A stretch of 13,009 bases of DNA from Beroe ovata (GCA_946803715.1 CAMPET010000120.1:62012-75020); one strand, 5' to 3'; positions 6,401 through 13,009 are shown, counted from the first letter of the stretch. The notes: generated by a model not told the origin, from the letters alone. Numbers and translations: made by a program.

Positions 6401-9330
6401 CCCTTTATCGACTGTAAGCCGCTCTTCAGCCACGACATTTGGAATCAGCATGATGCCTCCCTCATGCTTCTCCCTCGCTCCACCAACATGGCTGAAGGGT
6501 GGCACAGGGGCTTCAACTCGATCCTGTCATGTTCCGATCCCACCCAGATCCTGTGGAATTTATCGACTGATTGAAGTTGAGGGCGGAGCAATCGGCCCTC
6601 ACAGATGCGAAAATCACCAAGAGAGTTCTCCGAAAGCGGCCCGAGCGGCAAAGTGGATTCGCTATAATGAGATCATAACCTTAATTTACACAGTTCACAC
6701 CTACCATACCTTTGATTAGGCCAATTGTCCAAAAGGACGAATGGCCTAAACAGAAACTGTACAGTAGAATGAAACTTGAAATGAGTTTTAGGCCAAATGT
6801 CCAGTTAGGCCAAATGACCGCAAATTTTAGAACACATTGTTAGGCCAAATGTCCAGTTAGGCCAAATGTCCAGTTAGGTCAAATGACCGACTACCATAGA
6901 ACCATAGCAATGTTTTCATCGTGAAGCTTGGAGAAGTCTGATCGCGTACCTTGCGATAACTGGGCTGCGACTGATAGTGGTTCCTCATGCTCTCATTAGC
7001 GCGGGTGTCGGTAACAAAGTTGGGCGGAAGCTGGTTAATGAGGTTCATTCCAAGGTAGGGTGGGTGTGGCATGATCAGGGGTGGCTGCACTTCAACCTGA
7101 CGGATGGGGGAGAGGAGTTAATCACTCGCTCATTCGCTCACTCAGCTCTTATCCAAACTCTCCCTCACCACTCTCTCTCTCAGTCTCTCAAACACTCACT
7201 CATTCAAACACTCCCCACCAAATAAATCACCCTCTCTTGCTGTGACGCAATCGGCAACCACGTCCGCAGCGCTCATTCTCCATCTCTCACACTCACCAAA
7301 TTCATAGGATGTCTGCTTTCCGGGTACTCACTGTTCATTGACACAACCTTCCACTCCGGCAATCTCTCACTCGCCCCTTCTTCCCACAACCCACCCACAC
7401 CGCTACCATCCACATTCCACACCCTCACCCCTCACCCCTCACCCCTCGTTACCACTTACCATCCACACCATCACCCCTCACCCCTCGTTACCACTTACCA
7501 TCCACACCCTCACCCCACCCCCTCACTCACCAGGTTCATGGGATGTCTGCTGTCCGGGTGTTGTTGTAAGATGTACTCCGGTTCACTTTTCATCGATACA
7601 TCCTTCATGTCATCTTCATCTCCTGAACCACAGCTACTCAAGTCGTTGTCACCATCCTTGTCACCCGAACCTCCACCTCTGTGGATACAAACTTAAACAC
7701 AAGGAAATATTCCGGAGTTTCTTCTCCAAAAAATAACGACATTATGGATTTCTTTCAACAAAATTGGTGGCAAGAAAATTCTCAATTTGTAAATTATCAT
7801 TTTGAAATCATGATCCAAATTCTCCATTTCCATATCTCCCCTCACCGTTTGGATTTGGTCTCGGCAGCTCTATCCCTCTGTCTCCGATTTTTGAACCAGT
7901 TAGAGACCTGGGTGAGCGTGAGACCCGTCGACTCGGCGAGCTGACGCTTGTCGTGCGGACTGGGGTACTTGTTCTGTGCGTACCAATCTCTGTGAGGGGG
8001 AGATAATGTGTTAGGGTGACGACGATAATCACATGATAATCACATGGGGAGATAATGGGTTTAATAACGTGATGTGCTTGGAATTTTCGAGAGAATTGGT
8101 GTGAGGGTGAGAGAAAAGGGGTGTGTTAGGGAATGAAAATTATAATTACTTTAATCAGTCAAATCATTCCCTAACCTCAGTCTACTTCTACTTTTCTCCT
8201 TGAAACAGTAACTCGTCTCCTCGCCATCCCAAATAGTGTTGGGAAGAGGGTATTTCCGCCGTATCCGGTACTTGTCGACAGCTCCGAGTGCTCTGCCGCG
8301 CGCTTTCTCAGCTGAGGGGGAGAGAGGGGGAGTGAGAGGGGGGCACAAAATGCGAGAGGGTTTGTAAGTCGTAGGGGAATAACCCGGACATCATTTACTC
8401 CTGATATTAATTTTCGATCACTAACTGAGTGTCAACTGTACGGTGTACAGTGAGATGTGACTATGATAGATTTGACTGATCTGATGACTATAATTACAGA
8501 ACTCTGAATCACCAAATGGACTCAGATTCCCAAATCACGTGACATAGAATAACCTGGCGGTTGGTCCCACGTGTATATTGGAGAGCTACTCAAATGGTAA
8601 TTATATCAGAGGGAGAGACGTGAGAACCGTAATATGTTGATCAAAAGGTTCAGATACATGAAGTGTTATACTGAAGTGTTATACTGTTATAGTGGTACTT
8701 ATCACTAAAGTAACGGTCACGTACAATATGATACACTTTACAGCGTATTTGAATACTATACTATTTGATTAACACAGTGTATTTGAGTACTTACACTCTG
8801 TAGTGTATTTAAGTATTTACCCTCAATATAGTGGGACTTGAGCCAAATCTGTTGCAGTTTAGCGTGGGAGTTGGGAGAGAAATTCCTGCTCTGAGATGTG
8901 GTTTTAATAAGTCCGTGACCTCTCTTTGGATCCATGATTACACTAGTTTCCCCTTAGTGACCCAAATAGTGGCCCGTGTTGAGACCCCTTATCATGTGAA
9001 TCCCCCTTACCACCTTAACTCACTTCAGCATAGTTCTCCTCACTGTGCCCTTTGTGACCCAAACAGACCTCCAATTTAGACCCCCCTCCTGTCCCATCAA
9101 TAGCTGGGACTCCCTAGTATGACCAAAATGACTGACCACTCCCCCAAACTTACCGCCAATATCCTGTACACTTCAGCATAGTTGCCCTCGCTGAAGCACA
9201 CTTCTGCCCTCGCTTTGAGCACACTCTCGTTGTTCATCAGAATGTTATCATGGCACGGTAATGTCCAGAGGAACGCCGCTAGCCGCTTGATGTTGCCACT
9301 TTGTTGTAATGCTTCGCATACACACGCCAC
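3374..9330 (-). CDS. SIX1/2-class (sine oculis) homeobox gene, nine exons, 5' end unresolved
   Basis: Homeodomain transcription factor of the Pax-Six-Eya-Dach network; the SIX domain normally binds Eya and helps bind DNA. Exons, 5' to 3': 9330-9154, 8890-8821, 8311-8176, 7989-7846, 7678-7531, 7096-6950, 5614-5358, 5224-3601 and 3460-3374. Every junction is GT..AG, phases agree throughout, and the total is 2790 bases (929 codons plus stop). Counted from the first visible residue: SIX domain about 1-111, homeodomain 112-171 with WFKNRRQR at 159-166, then a long tail. The ETSYCF signature at the homeodomain start marks SIX1/2; SIX4/5 has ETVYCF and SIX3/6 has KTHCF. The tail (172-929) is far longer than in vertebrate SIX1/2 and is His-, Ser-Pro- and acidic-rich. 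The start codon and the residues before VACVCE are not identified. Family and exon structure are very secure; the 5' end is not. Confidence 0.93.
3601..5224 (-). CDS. SIX gene giant low-complexity exon (541 codons)
   Basis: Acceptor atttctctcag/A completes a CA..A glutamine codon left open by exon 5614-5358, which proves it belongs to the SIX gene; donor GGACCA/gtgagt. Residues 361-901 hold, in order: a polyproline run (LLLEPPPPP); a His/Gly/Asp-rich part with HHHLHGND and HHGND; many Ser-Pro sites (HSPGDE, ESPDGG, HSPVEH, DSPNDD, QSPRV and others), which are candidate proline-directed kinase targets; a long Asp/Glu-rich acidic region; and seven exact heptads at 840-888. No known domain is seen. 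It is likely disordered, and the acidic part could be an activation region (inference). It appears as an isolated long ORF starting at 5448, but the portion above 5224 is intron. Confidence 0.85.
3655..3801 (-). repeat. Coding 21-bp minisatellite: seven heptads in the SIX tail
   Basis: The hexamer RGCAAC recurs on the plus strand at 3655, 3676, 3697, 3718, 3739, 3760 and 3781, exactly 21 bp apart. Each encodes Val-Ala at the same point of a seven-residue unit such as EEDLVAK or DEDLVAR (residues about 840-888). The exact register with diverged intervening bases suggests selection on spacing or a recent expansion. A helical or coiled segment is possible. Confidence 0.92.
5358..5614 (-). CDS. 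SIX gene exon 7
   Basis: Acceptor accgttacag/ATG and donor AATCAGCA/gtgagt; 85 codons plus two bases. Begins [17 protein letters not shown]. It includes repeated MTSR peptides encoded by two TGACGTCA palindromes (5474-5481, 5495-5502) and an X-box-like site (GTTGTCATGGTAGC, 5451-5464). Its last two bases join the next exon to make Gln, phase-confirming the link. The in-frame TGA just after is part of the donor. Confidence 0.87.
5730..5739. repeat. Target-site duplication, left copy (CCATAGAACC)
   Basis: The identical 10 bp flanks the other side of the MULE at 6894-6903. A 9-11 bp duplication is characteristic of Mutator-like elements. Confidence 0.8.
5740..6893 (+). mobile_element. Degenerate Mutator-like (MULE) DNA transposon
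   Basis: The left end reads AGGTCATTTGGCCTAACTGG and the complement of the right end CGGTCATTTGACCTAACTGG; both continue with ACATTTGGCCTAA units. These terminal inverted repeats are built from repeated GG(T/A)CATTTGGCCTAA units, with more copies inside each end (5745-5850, 6713-6893). A 10-bp direct repeat flanks the element, and a MULE transposase C-terminal remnant lies inside in the plus orientation. The element is opposite in strand to the host gene. It is too short and too broken to encode an active enzyme. The middle (about 5880-6410) has no recognisable coding, only a small TACCCAA/TTGGGTA dyad near 6118-6160. Confidence 0.85.
6413..6685 (+). pseudogene. MULE transposase C-terminal remnant, frameshifted
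   Basis: One frame reads [15 protein letters not shown], then [17 protein letters not shown] to a stop near 6571. The match resumes one frame away as [20 protein letters not shown], and again as KWIRYNEI near 6650. The order PLF..WN..(T)N..EGWH..F, then KLR.EQ..TDAKI, then KWIRY is the familiar C-terminal part of animal MULE-type transposases, often found with FLYWCH zinc fingers. At least two frameshifts and stop codons make it non-functional. The recognition is from memory of the family, not from a search. Confidence 0.75.
6894..6903. repeat. Target-site duplication, right copy (CCATAGAACC)
   Basis: Identical to 5730-5739; it brackets the MULE. Confidence 0.8.
6950..7096 (-). CDS. SIX gene exon 6
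   Basis: Acceptor ccccatccgtcag/GTT and donor CGCAAG/gtacgc; exactly 49 codons, phase 0 at both ends. Encodes [16 protein letters not shown] and on to QPSYRK, with no known domain. The reading frame and both splice sites agree with neighbouring exons. Confidence 0.85.
7097..7296 (-). other. SIX gene intron, simple-sequence rich
   Basis: Between exon 6 and the putative duplicate exon. Plus-strand CACTCATTC/CTCTCTC-type low-complexity sequence occupies about 7125-7205. Nothing else seen. Confidence 0.6.
7297..7363 (-). CDS. Candidate alternative (duplicated) SIX exon
   Basis: Its 3' end copies that of exon 7531-7678: [16 protein letters not shown] here against [16 protein letters not shown] there, each followed by gtgagtg. 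Most differences are synonymous (CCC/CCT, AAC/AAT, CTG/TTG, GTA/GTG, TCG/TCA). With a start at 7363 (gtgagag/A) it gives 1 base plus 22 codons, the same phases as exon 7531-7678, so it could replace it. With a start at 7353 (ccggag/TGG) it gives 19 codons and could be added after it. No pyrimidine tract precedes either acceptor, so it may equally be a decaying copy. The upper limit is uncertain. Confidence 0.45.
7420..7523. repeat. Minisatellite in SIX intron (about 43-bp unit)
   Basis: The segment CCCCTCGTTACCACTTACCA followed by TCCACACC(A/C)TCACC occurs twice (about 7442 and 7485), embedded in CACCCCTCAC repeats. It separates the two related exons and would be purine-rich on the coding strand. 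Confidence 0.8.
7531..7678 (-). CDS. SIX gene exon 5 (acidic linker with possible SUMO site)
   Basis: Acceptor tttgtatccacag/A completes the CG-A arginine codon from the homeodomain exon; donor AACCTG/gtgagt; 49 codons after the split one. Begins [12 protein letters not shown], then [16 protein letters not shown] and [16 protein letters not shown] fits the hydrophobic-Lys-x-Glu sumoylation pattern. The Gly/Asp/Ser-rich composition suggests a flexible linker after the homeodomain. Confidence 0.88.
7846..7989 (-). CDS. SIX gene exon 4: homeodomain helices 1(end)-3
   Basis: Acceptor ccccctcacag/A and donor AAACG/gtgagg; one base, 47 codons, two bases. Encodes [20 protein letters not shown] and [20 protein letters not shown]. 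The recognition helix [10 protein letters not shown] and the YPSP loop are those of SIX homeodomains; the AAET..K continuation is closest to SIX1/2. Confidence 0.96.
8176..8311 (-). CDS. SIX gene exon 3: end of SIX domain and start of homeodomain
   Basis: Acceptor tctctccccctcag/CT and donor CTGAG/gttagg; two bases, 44 codons, two bases. Reads [20 protein letters not shown], then [20 protein letters not shown] and RSRL. The ETSYCF signature assigns the gene to the SIX1/2 subfamily. Confidence 0.96.
8312..8820 (-). other. SIX gene intron with short direct repeats
   Basis: TGAAGTGTTATAC is repeated back to back near 8659-8685. AGTGTATTTGAGTACTTAC and AGTGTATTTAAGTATTTAC form a tandem pair near 8776-8820, the second copy containing the splice donor. 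Two CACGTG sites lie at 8536 and 8568. No coding seen. Confidence 0.6.
8821..8890 (-). CDS. SIX gene exon 2: mid SIX domain (70 bp)
   Basis: A small exon found by reading the gap between conserved exons. Acceptor ccacatctcag/AGC, donor ATTGAGG/gtaaat; 23 codons plus one base. It reads [20 protein letters not shown] then YIE, matching the SIX-domain block ..FSP..H.KLQ.LWL.AHY.E. Its final G joins CT of the next exon to give the conserved Ala of EAEK.RGR.LG. Confidence 0.95.
8891..9153 (-). other. SIX gene intron with a vestigial exon-end copy
   Basis: Contains a degenerate copy (about 9002-9045) of the 3' end of exon 9154-9330. Also a repeated TGACCCAAA(T/C)AG pair near 8958 and 9054. Confidence 0.7.
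9002..9045 (-). pseudogene. Vestigial duplicate of the SIX-domain exon end
   Basis: Plus-strand ACTTCAGCATAGTTCTCCTC (from 9020) matches ACTTCAGCATAGTTGCCCTC (from 9170) inside the SIX exon, and each lies just upstream of a CTTACC donor complement. On the minus strand it would read NYAEV and then a stop, so it cannot replace the exon. Confidence 0.6.
9154..9330 (-). CDS. SIX gene first visible exon: N-terminal SIX domain
   Basis: Acceptor gacatcactcag/GTG with a CTAAC branch-like motif just upstream; donor TTGGCG/gtaagt; exactly 59 codons, phase 0 both ends. Reads [40 protein letters not shown] and [10 protein letters not shown], the classic start of the SIX domain. GTG is Val of VACVCE, not a start codon; a stop lies five codons upstream in frame. 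In known SIX1/2 proteins about ten residues (..F..EQ) come before this point, so an upstream coding exon must exist. Confidence 0.96.
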
Positions 9331-9596
9331 CTGAGTGATGTCAGGTTAGGCTGGTGCCACGCGGTGGATAATATGATCGCAGGGAGCAATTGCGTATTCT
9401 TTGGGGGGGGGTTCAGTTTTATTTTTTAGACGGTGTTTTTGAATTGAATTTTTTTTCTTATTTGTCGCTTCGAATTCCTTCTCAAAAATGCCATGGGCGG
9501 GAGTTCAACTTTCAATATCATGTGCAAAATTTCTGTATAACGTCCACGGTTCTCTGATGACGATGAGTGTAATTTCGTGTCATGAAGATGCGAGTG
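9331..9596 (-). other. Gap between PHD exon and SIX exon
   Basis: Either an intron joining the two coding regions or a very short intergenic space. The minus strand has AATAAA near 9424-9419, a possible polyadenylation signal, and a 31-codon open frame starting MILKVELPP with no resemblance to a SIX N-terminus. A poly-C run (minus strand) lies near 9402-9410. No convincing SIX start codon seen. Confidence 0.5.
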
Positions 9597-9599
9597 CTA

Positions 9600-11332
9600 G
9601 CTAGATATACGTGTGCAATACCCCAAAGGACGACCACAAATTAGGACCCAAAAGGACGACCCCGAAGGACAAACCTTATCCGCTAAACTGGTACCGGGCG
9701 ACCTCGGCCGTACTTTTTCCCACCCCCTATCCAGCCACGTGACAAACAGCTCCATCTTCTTGAACTTGTCAGTCCCCTTCACCACATCCTCAAACAACAC
9801 ATCCAGTTCCTCGTCCGACAGAGTGATGGGCGTGGCGGAGGACTTGGTTTTGGTGGAGGAGCCTCTCTTTTGGCGAGGGTTACCATGGTTCTGTCGCCTG
9901 GTACTACTCGTGTTACCATGGGAACATCCTTTTCCACCACTAACATTACGCGTCGTCCTAGTGTCAACATCACTGTTCCTCGCACTTGGTTTAGTCACCT
10001 GACTTGCCGCTCTGCCGCTTTCCGATACGACTAACTCCGTGTTCAATGCGGCTGCCGCCAGTTTCTGCTTTATGATGACGTCACTGAGACGGGTGGCGGT
10101 GTACAACTCCTCTCCGCCCCGAGGCTCGATCAGAAACTCGGGGCGAACTATCGTCTTTAACTTTTTGGAAGACGGATTTGAATCATCACCCTTTCTATCG
10201 TCAAAAACCACGCTAAACATGCTTTTCCCCGCCACGCCCTGTTTTGGTTGTTCTGACGTCACGGAGTGTTTTTGTTTCGAAGTTGTGGGTTTAAGGGAAG
10301 CAAACTCGCGGCTTGGAGTGGATCGACGGCGGGTGTTTGGCCTGGACGCTACTCTGTTATCAGATATACCAGGGGGTAACACTCTGATGTCAGCATCTGC
10401 TGTCTTGGTGTTAGTGGTGTCACTAGCAGTCCTGACACCACTATTCCTAACGTGAGCTGTAGGAGGAGTCCGTGGGGTACTCTCGACAGTTTCCTCTTTC
10501 ACAACCTCCCTAAAACACAAACTCTGGTCGTTCCTCTGATTGGAGGCGCTGAGTCCCCGCGGTATCTCCGCTGATGTAGATGACGACGAGGATATGGCAG
10601 TCTTGAACTCGTCACTACCCTTTTGAATGATGACGTCATTGAATGTAACGCAGAGCTGACCACTCACGATCACATTTCCCTTCTCATTGCGATTTGATGA
10701 CCCCTGGTTGACCTGTGGTCGATCAGCTGAACTTCCGAGAGAATTCATCGCCGGATGGATGTAATTTTCTGTGGATTTAGCAAAATTCTCCCTAGCCACA
10801 TTCGGATCATTATTTTCTCCAAACTTTCCCATATTCTGCCGTTCATCATGATACATGACGTCATGATCCTCGTATGGAGATCTCACGTCTGACGTCACAA
10901 AACACGGGGTAAAACACTTGTAGCACTCCCACTGGTTCAGAACCTTGATCATGGTACCACTCAGACCACCCAGACCCACGCACCCACTGTGAAACCAGTG
11001 TCGGCAATTTGTACACTCGATCCAGATGGTTTTCTTTATCTCAAGTCCGCACGGGCATTGTTTCTTCACTTCTGATCGTTTTTTACGTTTGATTGGATAG
11101 GGTTGGGGCGTGGTCGGCACGTGACTTTTACTGGGCAGCGTGATGTACTGCGATGACTCGGAGCTGTGTTTTTTGGAGGGAGGTGTGATTTGATTCATCT
11201 TCACACAAAGCTGCTGATCGTTCATTTTCACACCGGAATCTGACTTGGGGTGGGGTGAGTTGCTAGAGAGCGGGGATTCAGTCATGTTGGATTTGAAGTA
11301 CTGCAGGTAATCATCCTGGGGTATTGAGCGAG
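9600..11332 (-). CDS. PHD-finger protein, large exon; 5' part off or unrecognised
   Basis: A likely chromatin-binding protein. The frame is open across a good acceptor (cccgctttttag/CT at 11332), giving RSIPQDDYLQYFKSN before the first Met at 11285; so the true start is probably in an upstream exon. From that Met, KRKKR (66-70) is a basic nuclear-signal candidate. Residues 77-124 form a C4HC3 PHD finger: C77, C79, C91, C94, H99, C102, C121, C124, with W119 before the last pair. A long Ser/Thr-rich low-complexity part follows. A compact charged module, LSDEELDVLFEDVVKGTDKF to WLDRGWEKV, occupies 487-525. The last 37 residues come from repetitive DNA and may be intron read-through: possible donors are GAAAAA/gtacgg (exon end 9714) and GATAAG/gtttgt (exon end 9675), both phase 0. 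I do not recognise the family beyond the PHD finger. Confidence 0.78.
9619..9672. repeat. Short CCAAAAGGACGAC repeat at the PHD ORF end
   Basis: CCCCAAAGGACGACC and CCCAAAAGGACGACC, plus a third partial CCGAAGGACAAACC, lie within 54 bp. They overlap the unlikely-looking last codons of the PHD ORF, supporting the idea that these are not true coding sequence. CCAAAAGGACGA also occurs inside the MULE (near 6729). Confidence 0.7.
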
Positions 11333-12400
11333 CTAAAAAGCGGGATATCTTTCTTTGAGATGGAGGGATACGTGGATAGAGGATAATAGAAGAGTTTCAT
11401 GCAGAGAATTCGGTAGAAATACTTGGTGTTGGGAGAGAATTAGGAAAGCTAATTATCTGAAACAATCTGGAAGTGGAAGTCAAAAAGGGAAAAGAAGAAT
11501 TATATTACTGGAAACTGTCACAAACTGTAAACTGGAAAATATACGGATAAGAGTGGAAGTCAAAAATCTAGCTAGACAAACGACCATAAAATCCTTCAGA
11601 TGGCGAATAACGTAACAAAAAACATGATAAGTGATAAATGAGGATTCTCGACGAAAAGACAGATAGGAAGTAGGAACACGTCAACGAAGTATGGCTCCCC
11701 AATAGACTCTCAGATTCATAGTTGATAGAAAGCTGAAGGTCTGTATAGTAGTAGGTTGTGGCAAAATAAGAGGTCACCTAAACCAAACCTCACAAAGTGA
11801 ATGAAACCAAACCACGCGGGCTAGGTAAACAAACATGTGGAAACAGAGAGAAAAGCTTGACAAACAACGCACATTATTTACATAAGAGAGGAGAGGGAAA
11901 GAGAGAGATAGATAAATTCCACAAGTAGGAACTGAATTGTGTGTGTGTGTGTGTGTGTGTGTTTGTGTTGGTCAGATCATGGATTTACTATTCAACACAA
12001 CAAAATAATTCATTTATTGGTTTGAATAACATGTGGACGTGTATGTGGGCGTAAATTGTTCGAATATTTCCGTGTGTATATCTATTTAGATCTTAAATTG
12101 TTGATTTTAAGTTGATTTTGTTCAATTAAATTATCTTTATCAAGGTTATGTTCTTGAAGAGGGATTATGTATAATGTTTCTTTATTGCTTGTTGATTGCT
12201 ACTGAAGGTCACTCTATATTCTGAAGTACTATTATATAGGACACAAAATACATACTATTATGATAATGCTAATATATTTGTAGCATCAGTCATCACTTAT
12301 CATAGATTAAGATCAGAAAGTGTCATCACTTTTTCATCACGATTTCTTGATATCCGACCATTATTTTGGTTTTCATTCCAATGTCCATGAAGTAGATTAA
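11333..12400. other. Region upstream of the PHD exon; no gene recognised
   Basis: Intron or promoter of the PHD gene. Contains a direct repeat GTGGAAGTCAAAAA (11470s and 11550s), a GA-rich stretch near 11887-11915, and a GT microsatellite. Open frames at 11355-11615 (+) and 11568-11777 (-) show no domain. Confidence 0.5.
11937..11963. repeat. (GT)n microsatellite
   Basis: About twelve to thirteen GT units, near-perfect. Confidence 0.95.
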
Positions 12401-12410
12401 AATATATACC

Positions 12411-12600
12411 ATGTACATTGTACACTATACAATGTATGTATACAGTGCAAATATACATTTTACACTACAAGTACACTTTGTACACTATAGGTATTCAATG
12501 TATACACTATACATTGTACCTACACTGCAGTGTACATTGTACAATGTACAGTGTATACTGTACACTGTACACGGCACACTGCAAAATGTACAATGTACAA
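12411..12600. repeat. TGTACA/TGTATA palindromic tandem array
   Basis: About 190 bp made almost wholly of short self-complementary words (TGTACATTGTACA, TGTATACAGTG, CTGTACACTGTACAC). It reads open in several frames on both strands only because of the repeat (the Tyr/Thr/Val/Cys-rich peptides are artefacts). It can fold as nested hairpins or cruciforms. Confidence 0.88.
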
Positions 12601-12990
12601 TCCGAAAATACACACACACTGTTTCCCCAGTCATCTGTCATCACATCATAGTATACCAACGCGTACAAAATTCTGGAGATTGTCGCGCCATCACACTCTT
12701 CTGCGCCGTACACCCATTACATGCTATATCTATGCCGTCATACCTATCTGAGTTTTTCCAGAATTTTTTTCGACCCCGGACCCATGGAGTTCGTATACTC
12801 GAATGATAAGTTTGCCTATGACCATCGTGTAGTTATTGGAGCAATTATCCAATTAATTATTGACAGTCACGCTATCAATACATAACTCGTCAAAGACTTT
12901 GGAACCCCAACTTCCCCTATCAGCGATGGATAATTAATTGGTCTAATCGACAATTCCTCAATACTTCCCACGGATTTTATACCGTTCCAT
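12601..12990. other. Right-end unassigned sequence
   Basis: Locally more GC-rich at 12650-12790. On the minus strand about 12712-12600 stays open (GAEECDGATISRILYALVYY and further), but no splice sites or family could be established. It could be an upstream exon of the PHD gene or chance. Confidence 0.3.
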
Positions 12991-13009
12991 ACACACACAC
13001 ACACACACA
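12991..13009. repeat. (CA)n microsatellite at right contig edge
   Basis: A pure CA run to the last base; the inverse of the GT run at the left edge. Confidence 0.9.

Larger units (their letters stand above)
5615..6949 (-). other. SIX gene intron carrying a MULE insertion
   Basis: Runs from donor CGCAAG/gtacgc to acceptor accgttacag. It is the longest intron (1335 bp); 1154 bp of it are the transposon at 5740-6893, so the ancestral intron was only about 170 bp, like its neighbours. Confidence 0.85.

Noticed and set aside
6445-6719. Complementary ORFs within the MULE as a host gene
   Set aside because: The transposase remnant read across three plus-strand frames explains the sequence better.
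9097-9330. GTG at 9330 as the SIX start codon
   Set aside because: It is the conserved Val of VACVCE right after a clean acceptor; conserved SIX residues normally precede it.
9430-9505. Small ORF (MILKVELPP...) as the missing SIX first exon
   Set aside because: No similarity to SIX N-termini, and only weak donors (AAA/gttgaa, ACC/gtctaa).
12411-12806. Overlapping Tyr/Thr/Val-rich ORFs in the right end
   Set aside because: Produced by the TGTACA palindromic array, which is stop-poor in several frames on both strands.
1-13009. CRISPR arrays, bacterial operons, tRNA or rRNA genes
   Set aside because: Exon-intron structure and animal transcription factors make this eukaryotic; no tRNA cloverleaf or rRNA motif was noticed by eye.

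Overview
This looks like invertebrate animal DNA: AT-rich introns and spacers, short GT..AG introns, and two animal transcription-factor families. SIX1/2 and FoxG-type sequences place it in Metazoa. The divergent, intron-rich SIX gene would suit an early-branching lineage such as a sponge, but that is a guess; no rRNA or mitochondrial marker is present. Both ends run into dinucleotide repeat (GT at the left, CA at the right), so this is probably a whole short contig broken at microsatellites.

Layout. (1) 1-1247, + strand: the last part of a forkhead gene, best matched to FoxG/Slp. Its first exon(s) lie off the left edge, and a short terminal exon may lie at 2268-2322. (2) 2323-3373: AT-rich spacer between convergent genes. 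(3) 9330 down to 3374, - strand: a SIX1/2-class (sine oculis) homeobox gene that I rebuilt as nine exons. All intron phases agree and the open frame is 929 codons plus stop, counted from the first visible SIX-domain residue. The SIX domain and homeodomain are followed by an about 750-residue low-complexity tail, whereas vertebrate SIX1/SIX2 total about 285-290 residues. One intron holds a 1.15-kb Mutator-like (MULE) insertion with terminal inverted repeats, a 10-bp target duplication and a broken transposase remnant. Two exons have partial copies of their 3' ends in the next intron; one copy looks usable as an alternative exon. (4) 11332 down to about 9600, - strand: a PHD-finger exon that opens at a splice acceptor. 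(5) 11333-13009: no gene recognised; microsatellites and a TGTACA-rich palindromic array.

The main puzzle is the join between the PHD exon and the SIX gene. They share a strand and are 267 bp apart. The SIX gene has no convincing start of its own, and the PHD exon offers phase-0 donors that match the phase-0 acceptor of the first SIX exon. A PHD-SIX fusion protein is therefore possible but unproven. The exons are also unusually rich in the palindromes TGACGTCA and CACGTG and in X-box-like half-sites.
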